Positions 25,599 through 36,387 of a stretch of 64,000 bases of DNA are shown here, piece by piece. This DNA is from Piper betle (taxonomy: Eukaryota; Streptophyta; Magnoliopsida; Piperales; Piperaceae): assembly GCA_033002965.1 (NCBI GenBank), contig JAURVB010012704.1:50971-114970 (forward strand). Direction: 5' to 3'. Position 1 is the stretch's first letter. Each line of letters opens with the position of its first letter. The notes under the pieces were generated by a model. The model did no database searches. It had not been told where the DNA came from and saw only the letters and a program-made list of their open reading frames with translations. The position numbers were made by a program, and so were the translations under genes.

Positions 25599-27266
25599 GT
25601 TGGAACTACGGGTGGGCGCGAATTACCAAATTCGACTAAAGTCCGAAATATATTTGACTGAATTTAACTGAATAAAAATAAATTAAATATAGATATTTTT
25701 TTGTCCAACCGAATTGACTGACCGAGTGCTTGATATTTTATATCAAGAATATAATATTTTTAACAATTGTGAGACTAATATTATGTTATATGAAAAATTA
25801 AAATCATAATACACATTAAAATTAATTAAGTTTATATATATAATTGATATTTAATATCTAAAATAACCTAAAATGATTTACATGGAAAAAAGATAAAAGT
25901 CATCCTCATATTTAAGAATTTAGAACAATACATTCACACCAACAATCATATCAAATCATTCACTATATAGCTAAAATGCTCTCAATTAATACCATAGTTT
26001 AATAAATTTTTAAAATTGGGCTCCTATACATTTCTAAGCCAATCAAAAAATAATCGATGCATAGAAGCTTTAAAATAATCTTTGACAACAAAATGCACTC
26101 TAATATTATATATATTTCTAAAACAAAATATTCTAATAGTCAATTCTTTATCCAATGTAGCTCACCTACATGAAAAAATTATACAAAAGAGTTAATTACT
26201 TGTAAAAATATTTGACAAATATTAAAAGAGTAAAAACTAAATATAACATTCTCACATGCTTAGTATAGACATGAAGATATTGGAGTATTATCTTCATCAA
26301 CAAAATCATCAATATATTCTCATTCTTCAATATTCAATGTTCTAAACAAATTTGATGATGAACTTGATTATTTCTCTACAAGTAAAAAATATTATAACAA
26401 GAGAAGAACATATGTTAAAAATATATCAAAAATAGAAAATACATGAATATGAAACATGAATTATCTTTATATTCACTCGCCATCTAATTTTGGGCACGTA
26501 TTAAAGTTTCAAGTATTTTTTGCCTCAAATTATTCTTAGTTGAGCTAATTCTTTGTTATTTAATACTAAATATCTATTCGAAATCAATGGTTGACAAAAA
26601 ATGACTAAAACATTGTGGACAATTTTTCCCAAAATATAATATTTTACTATGTTTAATCTCTACCATGATAATATATCAAATTGTTTATTTGCTCTATCTA
26701 CAAAAGGAATAGTTAATTCATCAAAATAATTCTCTGAATCAGTTCGTGTTGGCTTATTTGATGAACATTCATAATCAACTTTCTTATTTCTTGTAATCTC
26801 CTACTTTAGCTTCTAATAAGATAAATATTTAATAAACTTTCAATTCTAATAGAGGATTTATTTGACACACAACTAGCCATAGATTTCACAATAATATTAT
26901 TTTTAAAAATTTTCCCAGTATAATATAATATTTCTTTATTCAAATATTTTTTAAAAAATAATTTTAATTTTTATGCTAATTGACATGAGAGAAACTTTAA
27001 AAGATAAAAGAGATAACGATAATATAAATAAGATATTAGTTATTTGTGAGAAAAAATAATACTTGTAATGAAAAAAATTATTAAATAATAAAATAAATAT
27101 GAAATAAGTTCCTATACCGACCAAATTTTGACCGAGTCCTACCATGACCATCTTGACTGAAGAATTTTGATGGTGGATGACCAAATTTTTGTCCAAAGTT
27201 AAGTAGACAACACAAACAATGTCTTGTCCTACGTCCGACTGATCCATGCCCACCCCTAGTTGGAAC
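25599..27266 (-). mobile_element. hAT superfamily DNA transposon relic, 8-bp target duplication
   Basis: The element (25607-27258, 1652 bp) begins TACGGGTGGGC and ends GCCCACCCCTA, terminal inverted repeats of about 11 bp with one mismatch. They match the TAGGGGTGGGC consensus of plant hAT elements. The flanks GTTGGAAC (25599-25606 and 27259-27266) are identical 8-bp repeats, the target-site size of hAT. A decayed transposase C-terminus lies inside on the minus strand. At 1.65 kb it is too short for a full transposase gene and is internally deleted. Confidence 0.88.
26440..26710 (-). pseudogene. hAT transposase C-terminal dimerisation domain remnant
   Basis: The minus-strand translation, with stops and shifts, reads FDILSW (tryptophan then a stop where the family has WW), about 20 codons later GKIVHNVLVI, then a STIDFE-IFSI stretch after a shift. 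This corresponds to the order W-W, L--A--IL-IP-ST--SE--FS-GG of the hAT dimerisation region, followed by a degenerate VEAL-C--W-like tail. Identity is low but the order and spacing fit, and the terminal repeats and 8-bp duplication support it independently. Confidence 0.55.
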
Positions 27267-28628
27267 GATGATCGGCACAAGAACTCCCTTCTCTATTGTT
27301 GAATTATGCATACTCGGTAGCTCAACCATAAAGGCAACTCAATAATGTTGGCCACCATAAACTCTTAGAATAGAATGGTCCAGCCAAATACCGATCGATC
27401 GTAAAAGGGTGTAAAAAAGTTGAGAAGTGTTTGTGATCATAGAAGAGTTGGTGATTTGATATCCATGTTTGCTGGGCCCTAATAAATGGTACAAGAGCCA
27501 ATAAAATAGTACCGAATGGTGGATTGGATAAGGTAGATGTCCAAGTTCATGAACTAAAAAATGAATTTCGAAAAATATAGAATTTTTTAAGGTAAGTGAA
27601 TTTTGTAATATTTTTCTAATATTAGTTCAACATTTAATATGTATTGGGATAACATCTAGTAGAGGATGTACATATAGAGATCTTTAATTTCAGTTGCACA
27701 CAATTTGAAAAAATAATTATGGCTCAGTTTCCACTTAGGCATTATATTTAGGCTATGACCACTTAAAAATTATATTATGGGCCAAGTCATTATACTTAGT
27801 GACTTTAATATAATTAAGTTAATGAAAAATTTTATTCCTAACACTTTATTTCACTAAGAGAGGTTCATCGTTCAAGTCCGTAGAGCCTATCATTTTAAAA
27901 ATGAACCTCACTCATTTTATGTTTTTAAATCTAATTTTACTTATATTTTAAAGTAATACTTCTTTGTAATTTTATTGTCAGTGAACCTAATCTTCAATGA
28001 GCCATGTTGGTGGCTAACTCCATAGTTTAAAAACCCAAAATTTGGATTCAATTTGGCATCCCACAAAGTGGATTTAAGTCGAAGTCAATTCCAAACTAGC
28101 TCAGATCTATTTATACTAAAATTTTAATTATATTAATAAATAGTAGTAATTAGTTTATATTGCCCTTTTTACATTTGACATTGATAAATATGTGATTTGC
28201 ATTGCTTAAGGACATTGATTTACCTAATCTAAAAAAGATAATATTTTTTAATAACTTTTATAATTTGACTCAAAGAGTTAATTGTAAAATCAATTATTAT
28301 GGAGTTTGATTTGGCAAGCCATGAAGTGAAGTCAACTAGGGGTTTTTTGGAATAAAAAATAGTTTTAAAACTATGGCTAGCTCGTGGCAAAGCCAAACTA
28401 GCTCCACTAATTGCCAGCCAACTTGTGTGGATGATTAATCTAAGTAGTGATATTATGCAGTTTAATCTCTCTCTTGCCTTTGTAGAGGTTAATTTATATT
28501 AATTTTTGGTTTGTTGTATCAGATTTACTACCTGAAAACTTAAACCTTAAGTATTCTATAATTATTATTGAAGAGCATGCATGTAATTAACTTGAAGAGT
28601 TCTATAATTATTGAAGAACCACAATGAG

Positions 28629-28630
<2 letters not shown>

Positions 28631-28712
<82 letters not shown>

Positions 28713-28745
28713 CACGCGCGCACGGGTGCGTATGTGTATGTGTGT
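28631..28745. repeat. Compound microsatellite (AT)n-(GT)n with CG-alternating tail
   Basis: About 30 TA units (28632-28692) pass into about nine TG units, then TGCACGCGCGCACG and a second TG-rich stretch to about 28745. Alternating purine-pyrimidine throughout makes it a candidate for cruciform or Z-DNA structure. Confidence 0.95.
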
Positions 28746-30127
28746 GCTATTATTTTTGTCAAAATAATTATTTAAACTTAAAAATAAGTTTTGACTTTTT
28801 TCTTCTAGATATTGATATTTTGGTTCGGAACTAATCCAAATTGAATTAACTAAAAGCCGAACCACATAAAATATTTTAAAATCTATATTTTATGTTAATT
28901 ATCATGAAATCATAATATTTTCATGATAAATTTTATTTTTTAACTTGATATATATATTTAAAATTACTTATTAAAATAATGATATAATTTTAATTAAATA
29001 ATTAAACATATTTATTTTTTATAAACTAGGATATGATTTGGTTACTCAATTACCAAACCAACAAAACTAAAATATTTTAGTTAAATTTAATTAAATTTTA
29101 AAAGTAATTCGGTTTAGTTTTGTGACCGTAGTAATTCGTTAGTCTAATTATTTGGTTTGGCCCCTCATTGATACCCACTAGTGGGAGCTAAAATGAAAAT
29201 GGGCCTGCATTGAGTAATGCAAGCCCATTATTTAAATATAAATCCAGCTAAACTCAAGCGGCAAGCCCGTCAACTAGCCCCCCCTTTATGACCAAGCCCA
29301 TGCCAAGCTTGTGTCTTTCCTAATTGCTCATGCAAACTAGCCCATCATGCTGCGCTTGAACCAAATGCATGTCCTCAAAGATGCCTACAAAAGAAATTAA
29401 AGCCAGAATCTAAACACCCATTTGATCTATGCTTAACGCTTCTTTTGTTAACGACCTGACTCAAATGTAAAACCTAAAGTTCTCCTTTGTTACTTGAGCT
29501 AATTAACTAAGAGGACTAATCATGCACATTCCAGCTTGACCGAGTTAAATATGCAGGGTCATTTTATTCATGAATAAATAATAACTTGACGTGAGGTTGA
29601 ATTTAATAAAAAAAATATAGAAGGCTACTTATAATTACTCGAACTATTTAAAATCAATTCACTTCATGGATTGAGCTTATAACCAAATCCTTCCTGGATG
29701 GCCGACACAAGTGCAAAATGGAGCTGCCGGTCATACAAATTATTCACGGCTTCCGCCGTAACAAAAGACCTTCTGCTTAACAAAAAGAGGGCCCAAATTG
29801 TGCACTGACACGTGGAAACCCATTCAATGAAATTTGACAAAAATTCTAACAATAATGGCCTAGTATTATAAAATTATTAAAATAAGATGCTTTTCTAAAA
29901 ATCTTATTGATGATTATGCCAGCCGTATCGTGCACCCGAGAAGATTTGGTTCCGTGATTAAGAGCATTTTTTTCACTAGTGGACACAAAGGGTTGTTCTT
30001 ATATACGATGATTAATTGATCTTTTTTAATCATGCTCTGGGTAAGCAAGGGCATACGTACGTCTTGGCATCTAATGACTTATACTAATGCTGCCTTATAC
30101 ATAAGTGGCAATATAACGTTGGGGACT

Positions 30128-30235
30128 AGACGGGTCTACAATACACAATGTAACCGATATATATAGACTAGTATACTAGTAAGATAACTGCAAAGACGGG
30201 TCTACAATACACAATGTAACCGATATATATAGACT
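30128..30235. repeat. 42-bp direct repeat, two near-identical copies
   Basis: AGACGGGTCTACAATACAC...ATATAGACT occurs at 30128-30169 and 30194-30235, 24 bp apart. It suggests a recent local duplication. Confidence 0.9.
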
Positions 30236-31625
30236 GGTTGACATCGAACATACGTACCAAGTAAATTTTTATTTTTCAACATAACGCTGCATAGTAATCG
30301 AGAAAGAGAGAATCTATGGTTTCTCGATACGGAGTTCTTTGTTTGAGAGGAAGGCCGAGGGATCTAAGTTCTGATTGAGAGCTCTCTTTCATATGGTCAT
30401 TTACATTTTATCGAAAACACGACATCTAAGGTGAGGAATAAACATATTTAATATGAATTCAGAAAATAATATATAAATTACTTAAAACATGTGGATAGGT
30501 CACTATTTTCCACAGGTTCAATTAGGACCGTCAAAGTTATTAACAATGCGTCAAAGTGTTAGAATGTAAACATAATTATCAAATTTGTATCTTGTACCGA
30601 TGGTAGTGCACTTATTTATAAAGGGCACGGCGGTTACCAAAATGAACGGTACCATTTTTTAACATCAAAGTTGTATCTTTTAGAAAACGTATAACCTTTC
30701 AGCTAACAAGTAGTCCCATCCTTAACCGACGTTGAGCTTTCTCATTCACCACCCATTCATAAAAATTATCATTTTTCTTCTATTCATCTACCGTCATTTA
30801 CCGTTCACATGTGATGAAATCTGGTCAACATGGGCGAAGAATTACGTTAGTCATCAACGTTGGGACAAAGGATTCTAAATAATTTCTAAGGCCAGGCAAT
30901 TCACATTAACTTTAAAAATCATCAAGCATTCGTGCACCCAGGGAAAGATAACAACTCTTCTAACAAAAGTAATCAAATGAATGCTCAGAAAAGGTTCCAA
31001 AAAAATGCAAATTCAGCAAAGAGACTCAAAACTTGTTAATCGAAGATGTTAGGTACTTCGGGTACGGCTTTGTACCCTCTAAACGGATATTTTATTAATC
31101 TTACAAAGTTTCGTCGTAGGGCATAATTGTCATGTCTCATTCTGTCTTCTCGTATTAATTTTTTTAATTAATATAATTAAGTCGTTATATACGAATGAAT
31201 AATAACAATTTGACCAGGCCATTTTATCCGAAGGACTAAATGTGGCTAGAAGGAATCAGTTATAGACTTGTGATTTACATGGTTTTTAGACTTACTACCG
31301 AATTACAATCAAAATCAAAGATGGTGTCTAATTTACATATCTGCATTATCAACATAGGAAAAAGACCAGAAAGGCAGGAGAAGATCCCATAATCTGGATA
31401 TGGGGTGCATGGTCCGTAGCCAAAATGGAAATCAGAATTCTCCATTCCCTAGTCAGGACTCTCTCCAGCGCAGCACCAGACGTCCACAGCAGGACGGAGC
31501 CAGCTTTCACCACATCCCCTCCCTCATCTCATCACCACATACACACAAATCAAGCTCCCCTATAACTGTAGCACCCTAGCATGGCAGATCGCATTTACAC
31601 TGCGCACCCACACCCACAGACGACG

Positions 31626-31633
31626 TATAAAAG
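31626..31633 (+). promoter_or_regulatory. TATA box candidate
   Basis: TATAAAAG in a GC-rich neighbourhood, 1.48 kb upstream of the AS1 start codon. Its use would require a long leader, probably with an intron. Confidence 0.3.
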
Positions 31634-31977
31634 ATGGGTCATGGCCCGCGGGACTTGGAAGGGAGGAATGGAGGGAGGAGGTTCAAGTTCAACTCAACCC
31701 TCCCCCTGCACAAAACTGACAATGCTGGCCGGCCTTTAGCACAGCAACAATAACCATTCAATATGCCACAAACGGGGACGGCCTCGTGAGGAGAGAGAAG
31801 CAAAAGTGGTGAAAAATAAAAAAAAGGTGAATGATAGGTCTTTCCTTTAGCCTCAATCGGTCCACGGCGATCATTCTAGCTAGAAACGAACAAAAGAAGT
31901 GAAGTGAGACGACAAGGAAAAGAAAGGAGAATGGATCGCTGCACTCCCTCGTGGGTTCCTATCTCTATACAACATAT

Positions 31978-32071
31978 CATAATAAGTATGAGAACAGTAG
32001 GAACAGGGGAGTACTTACTACTTACATAATAAGTATGAGAACAGTAGGAACAGGGGAGTACTTACCACTTA
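31978..32071. repeat. 47-bp tandem duplication upstream of AS1
   Basis: CATAATAAGTATGAGAACAG...CTTACTACTTA is repeated once with a period of 47 and about one mismatch (ACTACT / ACCACT). It lies about 1.05 kb upstream of the AS1 start codon. Confidence 0.92.
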
Positions 32072-33040
32072 CTAGTGTATAATACTCTTCTATCCGTTCA
32101 AGAAACAAGATGATTAATGCGGTTTTGCTAGAGGTTAAGGGACGCGGAAAACGAGGGGATCCATCCCTTGGCAGTTAGCTCCCTTCCCAGTTCCCCCTCC
32201 TCGGAGGCAGCATGGGGCGAATGGAATAGACTATGCTCGCCCCCCACTCCCTCGCCTATCCACCCATTCCAGTCCATACGAACTTCCTTGCCCATGCACT
32301 AGATCCTCACCTCTCTAGTATCCCCCGCCTGATGCCTGGGCAACAATGGCAAGTGTGTGCGGGGAACTGAGTTTTTTTTATTAAGACGAGAATTAGTATT
32401 GTTTGGAAAAGTTTCAACGTACAGAGATGGGTCAAGACTTAAGAGGCGTAGGTAAGGGGTCTCTGGCATGGGAGGGGACAAGTGAACGGTGACAAAGGGT
32501 GAGAGTGGAGGTGAATGGGTGGTGATGGAATCAAAAGGCGGAAAAGAAGCAAGAAATGCGTCGATGGGACCGACGTACAAGAGGCGGGCCCGCTTTACAC
32601 AGCCCCCCTATCACACACAAAACTCCGACCCTTCCTCGTCCTGTCTTTTCGACCTGACGTCCCCCTCTCTGCTCCCCACCGCCAGTTACCGCTATTGCCC
32701 TTCCCGGAAGGCCTAAACAACCACGCCATTAGAACGTGGGATCAAATTCATGTTCGACAGGGCTGATATCACCCTTGCGGCTAGTACATCAGGATTCTCC
32801 CCACTGTAGTGCAAAAGCTTTTACCACGTCTGACCCTTATCCGAGGCTACCGACACTATTCCACCGAAAAGACGACCCTTCCCTAATAACTGACTCATTC
32901 ATATGATATGAAATATATGGGCAGATCACCAGTCACGTCACTCTCCACCAGTACTACGTGTAACGTGCGCCGAATCGGCCCGACTCTACTCCTCTATACT
33001 ATTTCGGCGTAGGAGTAGCAGTACACACCAAGGATCATAG

Positions 33041-33079
33041 ATGTGGGAGGTGAGGCGGAGCAAGGAGGTGGTGTGGTAG
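33041..33079 (+). promoter_or_regulatory. Upstream ORF 1 (12 codons) in the AS1 leader
   Basis: ATG at 33041 opens a 12-codon frame (MWEVRRSKEVVW) ending TAG at 33077-33079, 33 bp before the main start codon. It could reduce initiation at the MYB start if it lies in the mRNA leader. Confidence 0.45.
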
Positions 33080-33087
33080 GGGAGACG

Positions 33088-33141
33088 ATGGAATTGGAGG
33101 CCAGCGTCGAGCATGAAGGAGAGGCAACGGTGGCAGCCTGA
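33088..33141 (+). promoter_or_regulatory. Upstream ORF 2 (17 codons) overlapping the AS1 start
   Basis: ATG at 33088 opens a 17-codon frame that ends TGA at 33139-33141, overlapping the first 29 bases of the AS1 coding sequence in another frame. Ribosomes using it could not simply reinitiate at 33113. Confidence 0.45.
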
Positions 33142-34212
33142 GGAGGACGCGCTGCTGCGCGCCTACGTGAAGCAGTATGGAGCCAAGGAGTGGAACATGG
33201 TGTCGAAGCGAGTGGGGAAGACGCTGGACAGGGACGCCAAGTCATGCTTGGAGCGGTGGAAGAACTACCTCAAGCCCGGCATCAAAAAGGGGTCACTGAC
33301 AGAGGAGGAACAGAACCTGGTCATCTCCCTCCAAGCCAAGTACGGCAACAAGTGGAAGAAGATCGCGTCTGAGGTCCCCGGCCGCACCGCCAAGAGGCTC
33401 GGCAAGTGGTGGGAGGTGTTCAAGGAGAAGCAGCGCAAGGCGCTGCTCCAAGACCAGGCCCCGGCCTCCTCCGCCGCCGCAGCACCCCAGCTCGAAGAGT
33501 CCGCCGCCGTCGCTGTGCAGAGCAAGTACGACCACATACTCGAGACCTTCGCCGAGAAGTACGTCCAGCACAAGCTCAAGGAGCAGCAGCCGCCGCCGCC
33601 GCCTCACTACGTCTCCATGCCCAACCTCTCGCTCGACCACTCGCCCATCCTCTCCCTCGCCACCGCCACCACCACCACCACCCCTGCGGTGCCGGAGATC
33701 GCGGCCCTCCCGCGCTGGCTATCCTCCTCCTCGTCCTCCGCCTCCTCCTGCTCTCCCTCCACTGTCTCTCCCTCGGTGAGCTTGTCGCTCTCCCCGTCCG
33801 AGCCGCCGGCCTCGCCGGAGATAGTGCTGAGCCGATTCCTCCCCGTCCACCAGCTCTCGGCGGTTGCCCAGTGCGTTAAGGAACTGGACGAGGGGCGGCA
33901 GGGCTGGGCGCTGCATAAGAAGGAGGCCACCTGGCGGCTGAGCCGGCTGGAGCAGCAGTTGGAGTCGGAGAAGGCGAGGAAGAAGAGGAGAAGATGGAAG
34001 AGATCGAGGCCAGGATAAGGAGCTTGAGGGAGGAGGAGCTTGGTTTTCTAGAGCGGATCGACAACGAGTGCAGGGAACAGCTTTGCGCCATCCAAAGAGA
34101 CGCCGAGGTGAAAGAGGCCAAGATGGTGGAGCTCTGGATCTCCAAGCATGTCAAGCTTACTAAGCTCCTTGAGCAAATGGCTATTCACCATTGCAATCCT
34201 CCTCTCAACTAA
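33113..34212 (+). CDS. AS1: AS1/RS2/PHANTASTICA-type R2R3-like MYB, frameshifted near the 3' end
   Basis: Orthologues repress class I KNOX genes in leaf primordia, acting in the nucleus with the LOB-domain protein AS2. Repeat R2 (aa about 5-54) starts RWQPEEDALLRAYVKQYG and includes DRDAKSCLERWKNYLKP. Repeat R3 (about 58-107) includes SLTEEEQNLVISLQAKYGNK and RLGKWWEVFKEKQ. Both are diagnostic of the AS1 subfamily. A proline-, serine- and alanine-rich middle follows, then VAQCVKELDEG-QGW and an arginine/glutamate coiled coil. The first frame stops at 34016-34018 after 301 codons. The expected C-terminus (EEIEARIRSLREEELGF...LTKLLEQM) continues in another frame at about 33994-34212. The family is about 360-370 aa, so a 1-nt indel near 33970-33995 seems to have cut about 65 residues. 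Coding is intronless, as in known AS1 genes, and very GC-rich. A sequencing error in the AAG/AGG run is an alternative. Confidence 0.9.
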
Positions 34213-35449
34213 CTAGGACTTGCTTGCACCACCATTGCAATCCTTAAACAAATCGTTACTTTTCCACCGGCTATTTTCACCGTGGTGCTTGATTCCCAGC
34301 TTGTTACTTTGCTTGTGCATGATATTGCATTTCTTCAGTAGAAGAACGCAATTACTTCCGACTAATTATGAATTGTCTGTAATTTGATCAACCGATTCAC
34401 TAGGCTTAGTGCACTCAATGGGGATCCGTTGAGATGGGCACGTCTCATGGAAAGCGATAGAGACAAATAGTTGCTTCTCGTGACCCATGAAGTAGGCCGG
34501 AGTGTTGATAGAATTGAATGTTCCAAAGGTGTAGCTCTCTTCGATCGTCTGCAAAATAAAAAATTCTGCATATCAAATTATTAACGACCAGGTAGAGACT
34601 TTTTGGCTATTAGATTAGATTCATTGTGGGTAGTACTTGAAAATTGGGGCTTGTTTAAGTTGTATGATTGAGCTTAGCAAATTGGAGAGTGGAAAGGAGA
34701 TTATGTGGGATGAGTTCAAATAAGTGATTAATGCCGGAGATAATTCAAGAACGGAGAAGCAAGCTGACCGGTCTTATTGTGTGTGTCCCTGCCACTTTCT
34801 GCTCCAAACACTGCAAAGGCTGTTCCTTGCTTGTTATATGTTTGCTGTCTGAGAGATCGCGCTGACACTACATGAAAGTACACTCATAATAACTTAGAGC
34901 TTGAAATCGTAGAAGCTTTTTTCTTTTTGTTAAGTTTAGGTTAAATATTTTTTGATTGAGCTAAATATTTAGAGCCAAGAGGTCGCTGGATACATAGATG
35001 TCCCTAATCCGGAAGGTCGAAATGGATGATCCTTAAAGCTATATACATATATGCCGTTAAGGTCTGAAAAATTCGATGAGGGGATCAGGGGAGATCTCTG
35101 TACTGCTCGATAGTCACCATTCATATTTTGCAAAACAAAATCTGGGGTAATGTGGGGTTTGTACTGTTTGCCCAGTACATGTTTAAGCCAATTTTGGAGT
35201 AAGATAATATTATGGCCCCCTGGTTTTCTTTGTACCAAACACGTCCTCAAGGGGCAAATGATGGGAATTCAACAAGAATCTCGATTGTCAGGGACACACA
35301 CAATAAGCCAGAAGCTCTTGAGAGCCTCTCGACGTCGTCGTCTCTCTGCCCAAGCTACAAAGCCAGAAGCTTGCTCTGTCCAATCTCCTCGTCGTTTCCG
35401 TCGATGCGCTCAACTTCTTATGGGTGATTTTGGGTTTTATGGTTTTCAG
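34213..35449. other. Spacer downstream of AS1
   Basis: It holds the 3' flank of AS1 and no further recognisable gene. Minus-strand ORFs at 34362-34571 and 34969-35250 show no known domain. A serine-rich stretch at 35330-35427 (LCPSYKARSLLCP) might be the first exon of the remnant that follows. Confidence 0.4.
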
Positions 35450-36044
35450 GTGGGAGTTGCCGACAGTGGAGAATTCAATTTTGGCTTTGATTGCTAATGA
35501 TCTGCAGCGTGAGATACATCCCACAATCAACCCGGAGAAAGTGAAAGCTGCAACAGAGGGACTTGCCCACAGTAATCCAATTTCATTCTTTGTATAAATA
35601 TTTTTTTGTTAATGGAGAACATAAAATCATGCCCATACCTAATTTGTTTTATTCTGTGCAACTAACATTCTTAATTGTTTAATATAACAATGTTTTTGTG
35701 ACCTATATATGATGCAATGATATATGCTCCATTGCTTTGGTAAAAAAATGATACGTGCTCCATTAGTTATTGATAATCTTTTTATTATAAAGGCTTTTTT
35801 TTCCAACTTCCATATGCAAGATTGCTAGTGAATGATGGGAATTCAACAAGAATCTCGATTTTAGGAATTACTGATGGTGTGTTTGCCACTTTAAACTTTA
35901 ATTGCTGAGAATACTTATCTCAAGTGCGTTGGCTTTTGCTTCCATTTGTAGTTGGAAAAGTATTTGCTCTAGCTACCACAATTGTTTTTGGGGGTGCCGC
36001 TTTGGCCTTCATAATCAATTGCGTCTAAGTTAGAGCTGCAGAAG
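35450..36044 (+). pseudogene. Remnant of an unrecognised plant gene, two exon-like pieces
   Basis: Exon-like piece 1 (35450-35571, after TTTTCAG and before GTAATCC) encodes LPTVENSILALIANDLQREI with INPEKVKAATEGLAH after it. Piece 2 (35951-36044, after TTTGTAG) encodes a hydrophobic segment VFALATTIVFGGAALAF that looks membrane-spanning. It is followed, after a one-base shift, by ASKLELQK. I do not recognise the family. A stop (INCV*) and the shift argue that the copy is broken. A short repeat GATGGGAATTCAACAAGAAT occurs at 35260 and again at 35835, in the presumed intron. Confidence 0.35.
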
Positions 36045-36128
36045 GTAAGGTGAATAAATTCTTTTTGAGGTTTGGCCCAGAGCTTGAGTCCAGCTAAAAT
36101 TCTTTTTGGAGGGGTTGGCTCTTGCCTG

Positions 36129-36387
36129 CATGCTCATGCTCTTGCCGTGGATGATGGCTTGGTTGACAGGAAGTTGATAGAGAAGTTGCTCACAAAGTCT
36201 GATTAACTAGGTTATATATATGCCTGCATTGTCTTTGTTTAATTTGCTTTCAATCTTTTTGTGGGCGGTCTTCAATTTGCTCATATTCTTCATGCAAACA
36301 GTCACCACTGCGGACAGTGGGAAAAGGGCATTGGATCTGCTGTGTCTAGGCAAGGAGAACTCTTCTACCTCTTCTTCTAATTCCAAG
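36129..36387 (+). pseudogene. Type-A response regulator fragment (receiver domain, N-terminal part)
   Basis: Piece 1 (36129-36206) reads ALAVDDGLVDRKLIEKLLTK, matching the start of plant type-A response regulator receivers (LAVDD-LVDRK-IE-LLK), including the acidic DD pair that helps bind magnesium. Piece 2 (36302-36387, AG before and GTATTC after) reads VTTADSGKRALDLLCLG-EN, the next receiver segment. The third exon with the phospho-accepting aspartate (IITDY-MPGMTG) was not found. The donor after piece 1 is ATTAAC, not GT. Type-A regulators damp cytokinin signalling; this truncated copy cannot. It lies among pieces of unrelated genes. Confidence 0.72.

Larger units (their letters stand above)
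27267..31400. other. AT-rich spacer upstream of the AS1 gene
   Basis: About 4 kb without a gene. It holds a long TA/TG microsatellite (28631-28725) and a 42-bp direct repeat (30128-30235). ORFs crossing the microsatellite are artefacts. Confidence 0.55.
31401..33112 (+). promoter_or_regulatory. 5' flanking region and leader of the AS1/RS2-like gene
   Basis: About 1.7 kb with rising GC content toward the gene. It includes a TATAAAAG at 31626-31633, a 47-bp tandem duplication (31978-32071) and two upstream ORFs just before the start codon. Known AS1 genes can have an intron in the 5' leader, so the distant TATA box could be the promoter, but no transcription start can be fixed. Short ORFs around 32299-32766 show no known domain. 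Confidence 0.4.

Noticed and set aside
27855..27900. tRNA-like stretch GGTTCATCGTTCAAGTCC
   Set aside because: It resembles a T-arm only; no acceptor stem, anticodon arm or A-box at the right distance.
28565..28865. ORFs with TYI/YIYI repeats
   Set aside because: Translation of the TA/TG microsatellite.
32299..32766. Overlapping ORFs of 75-93 codons on both strands upstream of AS1
   Set aside because: They overlap in several frames, lack motifs and lie in GC-rich leader or promoter DNA.
33265..33930. Antisense and shifted ORFs over the AS1 gene
   Set aside because: High GC content removes stop codons in all frames; only the + frame from 33113 shows MYB repeats.
34969..35250. Minus-strand 93-codon ORF downstream of AS1
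   Set aside because: No recognisable motif and no splice partner; kept as spacer.
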